Shown: positions 1 through 13,135 of the stretch, piece by piece
Layout: every line of letters begins with the position of its first letter
How positions within the stretch are numbered: the stretch's first letter is position 1
Source: Malurus cyaneus samueli
Taxonomy: Eukaryota; Chordata; Aves; Passeriformes; Maluridae
Length of the DNA: 64,000 nt
Assembly (NCBI GenBank): GCA_009741485.1
Contig: CM019236.1
Span: 30,775,269-30,839,268 of the forward strand
Reading direction: 5' to 3'
Position numbers and translations under genes: made by a program
Notes under the pieces: generated by a model
Seen by the model: the letters and a program-made list of their open reading frames with translations, nothing else
Told to the model about the DNA's origin: nothing
Database searches by the model: none

Positions 1-2213
1 AAAACAGATAACTGTTTGTGTTTTTATCATTATCTCTTTTGCTGCCAGTAGTAAAGAAGCAACATTTACAAGGTTTCCTTTTGTTTATTTTTAAATTTTG
101 TGTTATCTTTTATTTCTCACCAGCCTTTACAATTCTTGAGTTAATGGTAGGTAGATGGAATTCTTCCCTATTAGATCATATATTTCACTCTTTGTAAATT
201 CCATATAGGCTAACTTTCTCTACACCCTAATGGTAAAAAAAAAAAACAAAACAGAGCAGTGAGAAACATTCACATTCCTCCTGTATTGCTGGATGAGCAG
301 CTATTTTGCTTTAGTTTTAAAAATTGAAGTCATAGATGGAGAGAAATATAATGCTGTTTAGTGTAATTCATCTGTAAGGTAGGATACTCCCTGACTGAAA
401 AATGGGATGACTTTAAAGACCAATGGTGTATAGTTGCCCCATTTCTATGCAGTAATACACAAAATAATATATTTCTTTCCAGCACACAGTTAAGGTGTAA
501 AACCCAAGCATTGGTACTCAGGTAAGTAGTGGAAATAGAATGGCAACCATGATGGCAAATACTGAAGTGGCATGAAAATTTATCTTAGAAGAAAAGAAAA
601 CCCCTGGTTTCAGCAAATCTCTTCTGTATATCAGAAAATTCATATAGTTTTTATATCTGTTATACTTTTTAATTCCTGATTGCTATGTCAAATCTAAATA
701 ATATGAAATTACTATTTCCATTTTTCTGTTCTCAATGTTTTCACTACTTTCACTTCTATTATCCATATCCAAATAATAACTAATCTTTGTTTGACTTTCC
801 TATGTGAAATCTTAATAAAGAATGAACAAAAATCATAAACATCATCTCTGTGACCCTTCTCTAGATTTTTGTCATGACTTCTCAGATTGTGAGTACAGTT
901 CTGCTTCTTAAATCTATTGTTTAATTGGTGCAGTTTTCAGCCACTACAAAAAAGGAATTTGTATTGGAATTGCTATGTTAATGGGTAAGATGAGAACTTC
1001 ATTTTCTTCTGAATACTTTCGCACTTTACTGAATTAATCCACTTTGTCCCAAATAAACTCTGTTTTTGAAAGAAAGATTAGATTTAATCTTGAGAATAAA
1101 CGGCTGTTATATCAACCAATGTCTCTCTGAAGTCTTCAATTACAAATGCTTAACAATTGTAGTTGAACTCCAGTAAAATTAAGTCAGTCACAATTTTGGA
1201 GGGGTGAAAGATTTCTTCGAGTAGAACAGAAAGCCAGAAAAGAAATCAGCTATGTATTTCTAATTATTTCAAAGCATGCTTTGGTTAAGAAGAATTTTTG
1301 CCCTGGGGAAGCCTATAAAGGACAGACATACAGTATAGAGTACAACAAAGATGATAATGCTGCATTAATTAGGAATCTGTCATAAAACTGGAACTGTGAA
1401 AAAAAGAACCTTGATCCACAAATGTATTAAAACTAATTGTTAGAGAACAGCAGATTAGTAATTGATTGTGTCTACAGTTCATTCATCTTCATCTTCTGGA
1501 GTGTTTTTGTGAAGAACACATTGCACTTCTGCCTGCAATATTTAATGAATTGTTCATCAAACCTTTTAAAAGCCATTAGAAATGTATAAAATTACTTTTT
1601 ACTTGCTATCTAACGTTAGGTCAGTTTTTGATTTCTGAGTGTTATTTCATGTTGGAAGGTGATTGTGAGCAATTGTCAACAGGTAGGTTACAGAAGAGAA
1701 GTGTTTTATCTCCTATGAGAATGAGGCTAAGCCTGTTGTGTTGCTAAACAGTTTTAAAAGGTTTGAAAAATATATTCCTTTTTACTGATGACTTCAAATG
1801 ACTTTAACTGTTTTACAGCTTAGTTTTTAAAGGTCTTCTGCATATTTCAATGGATTCCAAGGATTGCAATGGTTGTCCAACACCAAAATGCTTCAGAAAA
1901 TTAGTCCTTATTGTGTGATGTCTTTAGTTTACTTTCTGTAAACATCCTGCCCTAACAGGTGTGCCAAGAGACCATGTGTTATGTATATATAGTAGTATAC
2001 ACAATATTACTATATTAATACAGACATTAGCCTGTGTGATGTTCAGTTTTACTAAAAAAAAAAGGTTTGTAGTAATTAAACAGACTGAGGTTTTCTCAAA
2101 ACAATGAGAGTTATTTTCTTTAGGACTTTGAATACTCTAGAATGTTCTTATTCAAGACAAAGAATTCAGATATTCACACAATTTGCCCCTGCATGAAAGA
2201 AGGCAAGTAGTGT
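1..2213. other. AT-rich intergenic DNA, no feature seen
   Basis: No open frame of note, no splice-flanked exon and no recognisable repeat was seen on either strand. Only short A or T runs and a small TATATA/TAGTATAC patch near 1982-2005 stand out. If the CNTLN assignment downstream is right, this would be part of the intergenic DNA upstream of that gene; this is inference from human gene order. Confidence 0.5.
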
Positions 2214-3545
2214 CCTCAGCTTCCTGAGGAGGATTGTTGTCAGCAGCTGGAGGGAGGTAATCCATCCCCTCTGCTAAGCACTCTTCCTAATGCACCCCAG
2301 GACACCATTGGTCTTCTTGGCCCCCAGGGCACACTGCTGGCTCAAGGACAGTTTGTTGTCCACCCAGACCCCCAGGTCCTTCCCCACAGAGCAGATCAGC
2401 CCCAGCCTGTGCTGGTGTCTGGGGCTGTTTCTCCCCAGTGCAGGACCCTGCATTTGCCTTTGTTGAGTTTCAGACAGTTCTTCTGTGCCCCTCTCTCCCC
2501 TGTCGAGGCCCTTCTGCAGGGCTGCTCAGCCCTCTGGGCTATCAGCCACTTCTCCCACGCTGTGACATCAGTGACCCTGCTGAGGAGCCATCTGCCCCTT
2601 CATCCAGCCACTGATGGAGAACTGAAACAATACCAGAGCCAGTACTGACCCTGGGGACACCACTAAAGAAGTTTAGAGGGGGGAAAAACCCAAGGGGAGA
2701 GGGGGCACTTCCCAAAAACCAGAACCACAGCAGACACGAACAGCAATCAACCCCGAGAATCTAGCTGATTCAAGGACAGATTCTGCCGTACAAGGCATCA
2801 CACCTCACTAACGCACATGTCCCATCGTCCAAGGGCACACCTCCTGAGTATACATAAAAAAGAAGTGAGGTTATTGTGGCAAAGACAGTGTCAAAAGCCT
2901 TGACGTGTAAAGTCCAAAGGATAGCAATACCAATAACATCTCTCTCCCTCAATACCATTATACACAGGCAGCATGTTTATCAACTGTCATGGCAAAGAAA
3001 GTCAGACTAGGTCACACTCAATCCTTGAGCGAAGCCAACTGCGATTCTCCTTTGCTGATCCAAGTGCTGACATACATCCTGACTCCTTCCTTGTCCAATC
3101 CATATGAGAAGAAACAGACCCTCCAGAAACGGAGGTGATCCTCATTCACCGTTTCCTGGATTAAAAAGGTAGAAAGAATTCAACCTGCACTAAAGTGATT
3201 CTGTTGGTTCTTGTCTTTGTTAGTACTTATTTGAAAGACTGGGAATAGCACAATTTGTCTTTCATGGCAGTCCCTCAGGCACCTCTCAACTGATCTACAT
3301 GGCAACTTCCAAGTATAGACTGTGATTAGACCCAGCTGTGGTCTTTGTCAGTCTCTGTACTGACATTCAAATGGAATGCATTCCTGTCAAGATGGTTATG
3401 CACTCCAGCGATTGCACTAGGTGTTCCCAAATTAAATACTACGCGTTGAATCAAGCGGCAAGCCTCCTTAATCAACATTACTTTTTAACTTGGTCTCCTG
3501 GTTTCAGAGAATTTCCTGAGGGACTGGTCTTGTCTAAGTTAATGA
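2214..3545 (-). mobile_element. CR1 LINE fragment, antisense (copy 1)
   Basis: Read on the minus strand this is the RT/3' part of a CR1 non-LTR retrotransposon. Recognisable stretches, described in plus orientation, are the 'caccccaggacaccattgg' block, the 'cttgttgtccaccc' block, the 'tgctgaggagccatctgcc' block, and 'gaggttattgtggca' followed by 'gtcaaaagccttg'. The segment 2665-2835 does not resemble the CR1 sequence expected there and may be a divergent subfamily region or an insertion. The same blocks recur at 35.9-36.8 kb and in copy 2 from 11868. No intact reading frame survives. The sequence is peppered with small indels, probably partly sequencing error. Confidence 0.8.
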
Positions 3546-6500
3546 TTTTATAATCTTACTTATGACATGATTTTCAGGAAGTATATGAACTGGATTAATA
3601 TCTGTTGAATAGAAAACTGAGACTTACCTTTCTTGTAACAGATTCAATTCTTAATAAATATATGAAAAAAGGAATATGACCCGAATCACACTATGAGTAT
3701 CAAAATTACATGTCACTAAAATTGGGGGAAATGCAGAATATGGAGATGACAGTATCGCACATAAGAATAGTGAGAAAAAAGAAAAAATTGGTCTGTTGGG
3801 ACTACGCACAGCTAAGCATGTCAGCGAGTTAACCCTGAGAGCACTTATGATGACTTTTTAAAGCCTACATACTTCGGAATGTATTTTCTGTTTACCTCAG
3901 ATATAGTAATTTTTTTTTATTTTTTTTTTTTTAGCAAAAATTATCTTGTTTTTGTGAATTAAGACCAAGAAAAATGCACTGGAGCAATAAAATCTGATAA
4001 TATCTTTTCTCAGTCAACACTGTGGCATTAATTGACTTAAAAACGCAACAGAAAAGCTGGCCTCTGTTTGGAGATTATTAATATAATAATAATATAAATA
4101 ATAATAGTAATAATATATATATATAATATATATAATATAATATATATATATATAATAATATAATATAATATAATATAATATAATATAATATAATATAATA
4201 TAATAAATAATATATATAATATAATATCGTTATATAATAGTTCATATATTGTTATTTATTCTTTTCTTCTTGGGTGAGCTCTTGAGGACACCAGAAGGCT
4301 CTGTCATGACGTAATGGAATTTATGAAGAAGAAGGAATTGGGTGCTGATGGAGAGCAGAAGTGGAAAGAGGAAAGACAGAAGAGGTTAGAACAGTGACTG
4401 CAGTTGGATCTTGAGGCCAAGGCTGGAGAAGCAGTCCTCCATACCACTTCTTCTCCCAGTGTCCATTTCTGTGTTATGGAAAGAGAGATTGCATCAACAA
4501 CAACCTGCTTAAGAGCATGATCCTATTAAACAACCTGACCACCTGTTTGTTGAAGGAATCAAAAACGCAAGCAAAACTAAAATCAGATGAAACATGAGTA
4601 GCGCCATCAGCAATATTTGGCTCAGTAAGTGCAGACCGCATGCCTAAAAAACTAGAATTATCATGTTTAATTGCCCTGGAATTATTGTGTTATTCTGCAC
4701 AAGGAGCAGCATTGTAAAAGTTTGTAAAACACTATTTGCTAAGAGGTTTCGTGGTGTTTACAGAGGACAGAAAAATGCAAATACAAAGGGTAGAAAAATA
4801 TCAAGTTCCTTTTTTTGCCAAGACCCATCCTTTGCTTTCACCTAATCCTGCCATTTCTGGCTTTGAGTTTTATTCATTCCTCTATCATGCATGCCTCTAA
4901 ACAGCTGTCTATCTCTTCATCTGTAGACTTTCCCCTCTGCTACTGCTGCCTAAATTATAAACTCAGAACGAGCTGAGTTTTGCATCTCTGAGCAATGCTT
5001 CCTTCCAAAGTCTGCATATCCCTATCCAAATCTCTTTCTCTGTGACTTGTTTTCTGTCTGGCTTCTGTAATGTTTTCTTCTATCTTTCTTGCAGTGAGTT
5101 CTATTTTGACCACTTACCTTTTCTGATTTACACAGAAAGAGTCATCTGGCAATGCTGCACAGACATCCAGCATTCAGTTTCAGTTACTGGCTCTAGAAAT
5201 GTAAAAGGAGATGTGTTTCTTGGCCCAAGATTTGAATATACCCTTTATTGAGATACTTAGTAGGTCTGAAAAGATAATCAGTCAGTTAGTTAGAAAGGTC
5301 TAAGGGTTTTCTCTAAAAAGTGTCCACCAAGCATGTGCTTCTTAAAGCTTATCAATTGCCACTGCTTGGAAAGAAAATGATAGACTCCTTCTCTAAACCC
5401 TGTATGATGAAGCTAATGGCAGAACTCATGTCTTCCCAAAAAAATGAATCTGATAGTGAATGTCATCCTGGACGGATGGCGGGAATTAGAGTGCAAACTT
5501 GTGCAACAGATAAAATGGTACTTAACTGCATGAAACAATAATGCATTTTTGTAATAATAACTTATTTTTGCCTTACTAATAGCTGTTTTAAAAACAAGGT
5601 TGTAGCATGTGCACATGTGTGTGCTTATGGCCTTATAATGAACTCCTGCCTTTATTTTTTGCTGTGTGGTCTGGAGTGTACATTTCCCTTTGCTTGAGTT
5701 TATGGAGTACTGTGTAAACAAACATTCTTTTAAAAATTGTTCTGAGAACTGTTACATTCTCAGCTTTGCAACTGAACTCTGTCTTCTTGAGGCTGTAATA
5801 TTGTTTGTGATGAGAGTCTATGTGGGAACAAAAAATAAACCCAAACCAAAACAACATAACAGTTTAACTGTGGTGACTGCAGGCAGCTGTAACCCCAGTG
5901 GAAAGGCACTCCACACACAAAGCACCTGTGGGCAGTCCGTGCTAAGACTTCTCTTGGAACATTTAAATTACTCTGACTCAAATTCTCTCTCTTTTCCATG
6001 GAAAATTAGTTTGTATAAGATGGATGATAGTAGACATTTTGTATTTATTTAACAGTGATGACCTAGAAAGTATACCAAACAGGGAGAATGTGTGAGGCTG
6101 CAGGCAGGGACAGATGCTCCCTGGCACACAGAGGCAGCACCCAGCTGTCCTGTTTCAGATGTTCCCTGTTTCAGGCAGGGACCAGGATGGGCAGGGCAAG
6201 GATGGGACATCAGCCCAGAGGCTGGGCAAAGCAGGGCTGAAGGAGGCTGGTGATCAGCTCTGCTGCAGCTTTATTGGGACAGGAGCTGGTGGCCCTGCTG
6301 GCTGACATAGGGCATCGGCTGACATAGGGCAAGACTGGGCATCGCGCAGGGCGGGGCGAGGCACAGGGAGAAGGTAGACACTGCTGGTAAGCTCTGTCAG
6401 TGCTGTGAGGGCCCTTAGAGAATTGAAAATGGGCTTTAATTTGTATTGTAAATAAAAACAAATGCACAATAAAGTTTTTAGGAAGGGAAAGAAAGTCCAA

Positions 6501-8964
6501 AGAGACAATTTTTTTCCACTACCTTTCTTGTAACTACTGAATTTCAACAACAAAACTAAGTATTTCAAAAGTCAGATAGAATCAGTGTTCACATAATTAT
6601 TTTACTCATTTAGAGAGTCAACCTTAAATTAGGAGTGCATATATGGAACATATATGGAGAGATCAGACAATACTACAATAAGCACTGTGTCAAATCTAAT
6701 TATGTACCAAATTTTTAAATTATAGATTAGTCTTTCTCTGCTATGGGAGAATGTTCACAATCAATGGTTTACTGTGGTTGAGGAAAATTTCAATGCAAGT
6801 GGCAGATATACAGCAAATTATACAATGGTGTCTAGAGACCTTCAGTGTATACTATTCTTTGCAAGAGAGCATTGAAATAAGGGCTTGTGCAAGTTTTACA
6901 TTTATAAATCCTTAGTTTTTGTACAAAGAGATACCTGCTGTCTAGGAATTCACAAGATTGTCTTAATTCTTCCATACAACCATACAACCACAAAACAACC
7001 CAGGTTGGGAGTGCCCTCAAAAGATCTCCTGACCTTCATGGGAAAGGGAACTTGGAATATACAGTATCCTGTTCAGTCATGAGACATTTCTTTCTTTTAT
7101 TATTTGGGCCACACTGTCTTTCATTTCTTTTCTTTTAAACCAACTTAAGTGATTATTTTCTTAGTGGTAGTGGTAAAGTCGTGGCTGATACAGCTTGTTG
7201 ATGGCAGCTTTGCATTGTTTCCCTAAAGCTTCACAGAAGATATTAATTTTCTATACAAAGTTGTGTGCTGAGTTCCAGCAGAAAATCTAGACTGAAAACC
7301 TTCCAGCTTATTTGTTCACATTTAGGAAATATCATTATTTTGATAAAATGAAATCCTAATTTAAGACAGAAACATCTCTGAAAGGAAAAGACTTAAGCAT
7401 TTGTTTAAGATCAAGCACTTTAGTTAAGCGCTTTGCTCAATTGGGTCATGGAATAAGAAATGCAGATTAACTTGTGTCTGTCACCAAGTGCTGAGAGCCT
7501 GTGCAGTAAATTTAATGTTCTCAAATAGATGCATGTCTCTGCTCAAGTTCTAACTCACTCATTTCAGCAATGGACAAACACATGATACACTGAAAGCAAT
7601 GTAGAAGAAACAAGCTGTATGCCAGCTACATGCCAAGAAAAATAGTATTGGGTGTAGAATTGACCTCTGTGCACATGAATAAAATACAGAAATCAGGGCT
7701 GAAATCTACTGTTGTAAAATTATATCTATCTATGCTTGGCAATGTAATTAGAAATTGTAGATGGGGGGTCTTGATAGCCATCTATGCCATGGTATGCCAG
7801 TCTAGGATCTTTCTACGGAAAGTCTTCTACTAGGAAAAGAAATTTTTAACAGGGTTTTTTACATAGTAAATAAGCAACAGATCATGTAGATGGAGTTCTT
7901 AAAATGCTTTGTTCTTATATAAATTCCAAAGACAGATGTCAAAAGTGGGAGAATTTGCCGTATTGGTAGCATTGTACATACAATATTAGAAATTATTGCT
8001 TAGAAATCAAACAGACTAATACATTTTTATTACTTCTGTTTCACAAGTAGAAAGCATGTCAGACAGATACATGGAAAATCATTCTGGGAGCTATATTGCA
8101 TGTGGCATGCATAGATTCCTGTGGGATGCCTTCAGTAGATTTAACTGACTTCTGTGACAATAAGTTACATTTTAAACTTCAACAATTTCTTCCTATTAAA
8201 ACATGATGCTGTTGAGACATATTATTACTGAAGTCTGCTGTATTCTTATAATTTCATGATCAAATATGATGGAGGAAAAATATTCTGTAGAATAATCTCA
8301 AGATCTCTAATATTTTGAACTAAGAGAGAAAACAGTGAAACTTATGGCATCCAAATTCAGAGAAGAAAACATTAAACTGTACACCACCCATCACATTTAA
8401 AAAGAAAAACTTCCAAGATTTCTATCATAAAGATTATAGTCTCTTTAATACACTTGAAGTTAAGAATTATTAGTGTTCAAACCACTTCTGCTCCTGTTAC
8501 CTCTAGCAGCTGCAAATGCAGTTAATATTTGACCAATCTGTTCTCATTTCCTGGTCCAAACAAACATAGCCCAGTGTTTAAAGCTTACAGTTTTAAATTA
8601 TTTTGGCACAGGTCATTTCATTGTTCTATTTTCTCAGTTTGCAGATGTCCATGCTGAGTTTTTAATTCTGCAAGGAGAATATAATTTATGAAATAATTCA
8701 GCGAATATATAAATAGATCATCATGAAAAAAAATCCACAAACAAACACTCCCCCCCCACCAGAACAACAGACGCTCAGTGGAAAGTGCTGATTCTAGCAA
8801 ACTACTTCTATGAATACTGTAAATAATCCACTTTTGCTTTGATAGTCTGAGAAACTACATTAATTGCCATATCACAGCATATTGTGATGAATTTATTCAG
8901 TGTTCAGTCATCCCTCGTTTTCAGCTGATAATTCCAAATTATTTTTTACCTTCAGATTGAACTT
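3546..8964. other. Non-coding DNA inside copy 1
   Basis: Apart from the AT microsatellite at 4075-4240 this stretch holds no gene I can support. A patch at 4320-4500 has a short lysine/glutamate-rich open frame in copy 2 that is broken in copy 1. A GC-richer patch at 6090-6410 is poorly conserved between the two copies, which suggests local sequence error. A run of nine C residues sits near 8750. Confidence 0.5.
4075..4240. repeat. AT-rich microsatellite (TAATA/TATATA), copy 1
   Basis: Long run composed of TAATA, TATATA and ATAATA units with almost no G or C. The equivalent in copy 2 is 13630-13790, with a different arrangement and length. Such tracts are slippage-prone in vivo and error-prone in long reads, so the difference carries little weight. 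Confidence 0.9.
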
Positions 8965-9115
8965 CCATTTCCATTATCAAGGCACTCTCAGTGTGGAATG
9001 TTACCACGATCCAATGACAGGTGTCATCTAAGCAGAACTTGACTTCAGTCATGTTTTTTATCTGGACTGTAAACTTCTTTGAATGTAGAACAACTTCAAC
9101 TTGTTTCTTCCTCAA
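8965..9115 (-). other. Candidate exon, minus strand (copy 1), unidentified
   Basis: On the minus strand about 50 codons stay open between a weak acceptor-like CTTTGAG and a donor-like GAAG followed by GTAAAAAA. The translation runs from RKKQVEVVLHSKKF through a DDTCHW motif to EMEVQSEG and has alternating hydrophobic residues like a beta-sandwich strand set; the D..CHW pattern loosely recalls the 'DG.WH' signature of laminin-G-type domains. The frame is the same in the second copy (18505-18655). No neighbouring exon was found, so this may be chance, a pseudo-exon, or an exon of an undetected gene. Confidence 0.22.
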
Positions 9116-9137
9116 AGCATTATAAAGTCTTAAGGTT

Positions 9138-9475
9138 ATGAGAGATAAAATAGTTCCATTGAAAGGGACCTACAGTGACCTGGTCCAACTCTGTGATGAT
9201 TTATGGGCTGATGATGAGGTGAGGCACATTATTAAGGGCATTGCCCAAATGCCTCTTAAACATCGACAGGCTTGGGGTATCGACCACCTCTCCAGGAAGC
9301 CGATTCCAGTGTTTGATCACCCTCTCAGTAAAGAAAGTTTTCATATACCTATTCTGAACTTTCCCTGACAGCTTTGAGCCCATTTCCATGTGTCCTGTCA
9401 CTTAAAACCAGGAAGACAAGCTCAGGAACTCCTTCTCCAAAAGCACAAGAGAAGGGCTTTGAAGGTGCACAGTAT
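9138..9475 (-). mobile_element. CR1 LINE 3' end, antisense (copy 1)
   Basis: In plus orientation the sequence begins with an antisense CR1 3' end ('gggacctacagtgacc', 'ggtccaactctgtgatg') and continues through 'attaagggcattgccc', 'catcgacaggcttgggg', 'ccacctctccaggaagcc' and 'ttccagtgtttgatcaccc', all typical of the 3' UTR and ORF2 end of a CR1 copy read backwards. It is truncated at about 9475, where a sense CR1 begins, so two CR1 elements sit tail to head here. Confidence 0.85.
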
Positions 9476-9479
9476 CCCT

Positions 9480-11842
9480 TTTTGGAAATTGTAGTATCAT
9501 TAACTTAATCTAATAACTAAAATTGCCTATACCACCTTCCCAGGTGCCCTGGCATGAGTTATGAGGCTCTGCAAGTGAACCTGAAGAATAATAATTATGA
9601 TGATTCATCTAGCATGGAACTCTTGTCAAGGTTTAGTCAGCCTACACCTGGCATTAAAACTGCTTCCATGAAGAAAAAACAGATGACCATTGTCACAGAA
9701 GACTCCAATAGGAACAGGGGACCCAACATGTAGAGTGGGCCCACTTCCTAACTTCCCTGCTCCTCTGGGAGAGAAGTTAAAGATGTGAAGAGAAAGCTTC
9801 CTACCGTGGTATGGCACTCCATTATTAATTTTCAGTAGGCAGTGATGAATTTTGGAACAAGAGGTCTGACAGCAATTAAAAGAGATTTTAGGACCTTGAG
9901 ATGATTGGTTAAGAGATCAGAGGCACAAGTATGTTCTCTCTCCTTCCACTTGCAGAGACTGATGAGGGAAGAAACAAGAAGGGCAGATTGACACTTAGCT
10001 TCAAGACTGGCATCACTGGCAGAATTTTGGTTGTTTTGGTCATGGTTTGATCATGGTCATGACACCAGACCACCTGGCAACAGATGGGGGTACACTGTGT
10101 CAAAGCAGGGAAAAAGATATTTTCACAGGAATTAGCAGGGCTTGCTGAAAGTGCTTTAAACCACGTTTGAAAGAGGAAAGGAATACATCCAAGCACACCA
10201 AAGACCTGGGGATAGCGTGCCAATGTTTGAGGGATGGTGTGGTAACTGGGATCCTTCAGTCTGTTGTCCCAGTGGAGGTAGAGGATGGAAATCCATGCAG
10301 TAGCAAAGACACAGGTGTTATCAATGTGTTAGAAACCACAGAAGAGCATGAGAAGAATCATATAGAAATTATGGCTTCTGCCCCTAAAAAAGTTGGGGTG
10401 TGGAATCAATAGTCCAGGTGAATCTATACTAATGCATGCCACATGGACAATAAAGAGAAGATGGAAGCCACTGTGATGCAAGAAAGCTCTGCCATAGCTG
10501 CCATCACAGAAACATGGTGGGATGACTTGGACGACTGCACTCCTGCAGTGGATCACTCTGAACTCTTCAGAAAGGATAGGCAAGGAAAATGCCTTGGAGA
10601 TGGTGAGGTAGCTCTGTAACACTCTGTTAGGGAGTGTTTCAAATGTCTACAGCTCAGTGATAGGGTGAAAGTAGGGTCAAGTGTTCATGGGTAAGGATCG
10701 GAGAGAAGGCCAACGAGACAGAAATCCTGGTGGGAATATGTTATAGACCACCCAACTAGGATGAAGAGGCAGATGAGATATTCTATAAGCAGCTGGGAAA
10801 AGCCTTAAAATTGCTGACCCTTATTCTCATAGGGGATTCCAACATGCCAGATATCTGCTGGAAATACAACACAGCAGAAAGGGAAGAGTCCAGAGGATTT
10901 CTGAACTGCGGAACATGCCTTGGCTTGATTCATGTGTGGAATATGCCCTGATATTCCTGACACAGTGGGTGAGGGAAGGGGCCCAGCTGGACCTGCTGTT
11001 CGTGGAAAGGGAAGCATTAGTGGGAGATGTGGTGGTCAGAGGCCGTTGGGCACAGAGACCATTAATGAGAGCTTTCTGTTCTCAGAGCTGTAAAGGAGGC
11101 AGTCAGCAGAACTGCCAGAATTTCTGCCTGGGACTGCCAGGGGGCAGATTTTGGCCTGGTTGATGGAGTTCCTTGGGAAGTGGTCCCAAGAGGACAAGGG
11201 GGTGCAGGAAGGCTGCTATAGAAGAAAGAAACCCCAAAGGTAGAGGAGCAGGCTGTCCCCATGTGCTAAAAGAAGAACTGTCTGAGAAGAAGCCCAGCCT
11301 GGCTGAACAGAGTTTTGGCTGAACTCAGGAGAAAAAGGAGAGTTTATGACCTTTGGAAAAAGGGACAGGCAACTCAGGAGAACTACAAGGGTACTGTGAG
11401 GTTATGCAGGGAGAAAATTAGACAGGCCAAAGCCCAACTAGAATTTGATTTGGCCTCTGCACTTAAAGACAATGAAGAGTGTTTCTAGAAACAAAAGGGA
11501 TTTTTAAAAAGACATTAGTTTCAGAAAGAGGGCTAAGGACAATCTCCATCCTTTCTTGGATGCAGTGGGAAATGCAGTGACAAGGAATAAGGCAAAAACT
11601 GAGGTACTCAATGCTTTTTTGCCCTAGTCTTTAACACCAAAATTGGCTGTCATCAAGGCAAATCAGGGCTGGAAGACAGGGATGGGGAGCAGAATGAAGC
11701 CTGATTTGGCTACATTATTAAATCTTGAAATGGCTACCTCCATTCTGTAACCCCCAGCTACAGCATGGATGGGAATGAGAACCCAGAAAATTACAGGCCT
11801 GTCAGCCTGACCTCAGTGGCAGGGATGGTCACGGAGCAGATC
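9480..11842 (+). mobile_element. CR1 LINE, sense, ORF1 to mid-ORF2, cut by the gap (copy 1)
   Basis: Plus-strand CR1 with recognisable ORF1 sequence (9540-10175) and ORF2 endonuclease/RT-linker sequence. ORF1 ends with the esterase-like region (about 9950-10175) containing the 'TDG.H....GK..F...LAGL...AL' pattern. ORF2 begins near 10490 ('acagaaacatggtgggatga'). The reading frames are broken by stops and frameshifts. From 11441 to the N gap the sequence is still CR1-like but internally deleted and different from the CR1 that follows copy 2. The final bases (11784-11842, 'ttacaggcctgtcagcctga') correspond to the RT start and also match 21375-21431. Confidence 0.82.
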
Positions 11843-11867
11843 NNNNNNNNNNNNNNNNNNNNNNNNN
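11843..11867. other. Assembly gap (25 N)
   Basis: Twenty-five unknown bases separate the end of a CR1 fragment from the start of the second copy of the 9 kb block. A short fixed-size gap is what gap-filling programs leave when two extended contig ends could not be joined, so the true distance may be zero or negative. Confidence 0.99.
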
Positions 11868-13135
11868 CTGAGGAGGGAGTAATCCATCCCCTCTGCTAGC
11901 ACTTTCTAATGCACCCAGGACACCATTGGTCTTCTGGCCCCCAGGGCACACTGTGGCTCAAGACAGTTTGTTGTCCACCCAGACCCCATAGTCCTTCACC
12001 CACAGAGCAGATTCAGCCCCGCCTGTGCTGGTTGTCTGGGGCTGTTTCTCCCCAGTGCAGGACCCGCATTTCCTTTGTTTGAGTTTCAGTACAGTTCTTC
12101 TGTCCCCTCTCTCCCCTGTCGAGGCCCTTCTGCAGGGCTGCTCAGCCCTCTGGCGCTAATTCAGCCACTCTCCCACGCTTGTGACATAGTGACCCCTGTG
12201 AGGAGCCATCTTGCCCCTTCATCCAGCCAACTGGATGGCAGAACAATGAAACAAAAATACCAGAAGCCAGATACTAACCCTGGGGGACACCACTAAAGAA
12301 GTTTAGAGGGGGGAAAAACCCAAGGGGAGAGGGGGCACTTCCCAAAAACCAGAACCACAGCAGACACGAACAGCAATCAACCCCGAGAATCTAGCTGATT
12401 CAAGGACAAAGATTTCCGACAAGGCATCCACCTCACTAACAACTGTCCCATCGTCCAAGGGCACACCTCCTGAAGTATACCATAAAAAAAAAGAAAAAGT
12501 GAGGTTATTGTGGCAGACAGGTCAAAAGCACTTGAACTGAAGTCCAAAGGATAGAACAATAATCCACTCTCTCTCCCTCAATCCTTATAACACAGCAGCA
12601 TGTTTCACAATGCATGGAAAAGAAATCAGGACTAGGTCCACACGGATTTCCCTTTGCTTGAATCCAATGCTGACTAACTCCTGATCTCTCTTGTCATCTC
12701 AGTATGAAGAAACAGGCCTCCAGGAATGGAGGTGTCTCATTCACCTTTCCGGTAGATTTAAAGGTAGAAAGAAAATTCACTAGCACTAAAAAGTGATTCT
12801 TTGGTTCTTCCTTTGAACTTTATGAAGGACATGGAGAATAAGACATTGCTTTCCACAGTCCCTCAAGGCACACTCTCAACTGAATCAATACCATGGCAAA
12901 AACTTCCAAAGTATAGACTGTGATTAGACCCAGCTGTGGATCTTTGTCAGTTCTGTACTGACATTCAAATGGATGCAATTCACTGCAAGATGGTTGATGC
13001 AAGAGATTGCAACTAGGTGTTCCCAAATTAAATACTACCTTGATCAAGGGCAAGCCCTCCTTTCAACATTCTTTTACTGTGGTCTCCTGGTTCAGAGATT
13101 CCTGAGGGCTGGTCTTGTCTAGTTTATGATTTTTA
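11868..13135 (-). mobile_element. CR1 LINE fragment, antisense (copy 2)
   Basis: Counterpart of 2246-3545. It carries the same blocks ('gcacccaggacaccattgg', 'cagtttgttgtccaccc', 'gaggttattgtggcag', 'ctggtcttgtctag') with different small indels. It starts directly at the N gap. Confidence 0.8.

Larger units (their letters stand above)
2246..11440 (+). repeat. Copy 1 of a ~9.2 kb direct duplication
   Basis: This block is repeated almost base for base at 11868-20970 in the same orientation. Landmarks pair up with an offset that slides from about 9622 to 9530, so copy 2 is about 90 bases shorter overall. The differences are mainly single-base or few-base indels, not substitutions. The pairing begins inside the antisense CR1 and ends at 11440 inside a sense CR1, where copy 1 continues in CR1 sequence that differs from what follows copy 2. 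See the findings for the assembly interpretation. Confidence 0.92.

Noticed and set aside
6300..6335. Seventeen-base tandem repeat 'ggctgacatagggcatc'
   Set aside because: It is absent from the corresponding place in copy 2, where the two copies agree poorly, so it is most likely sequence error.
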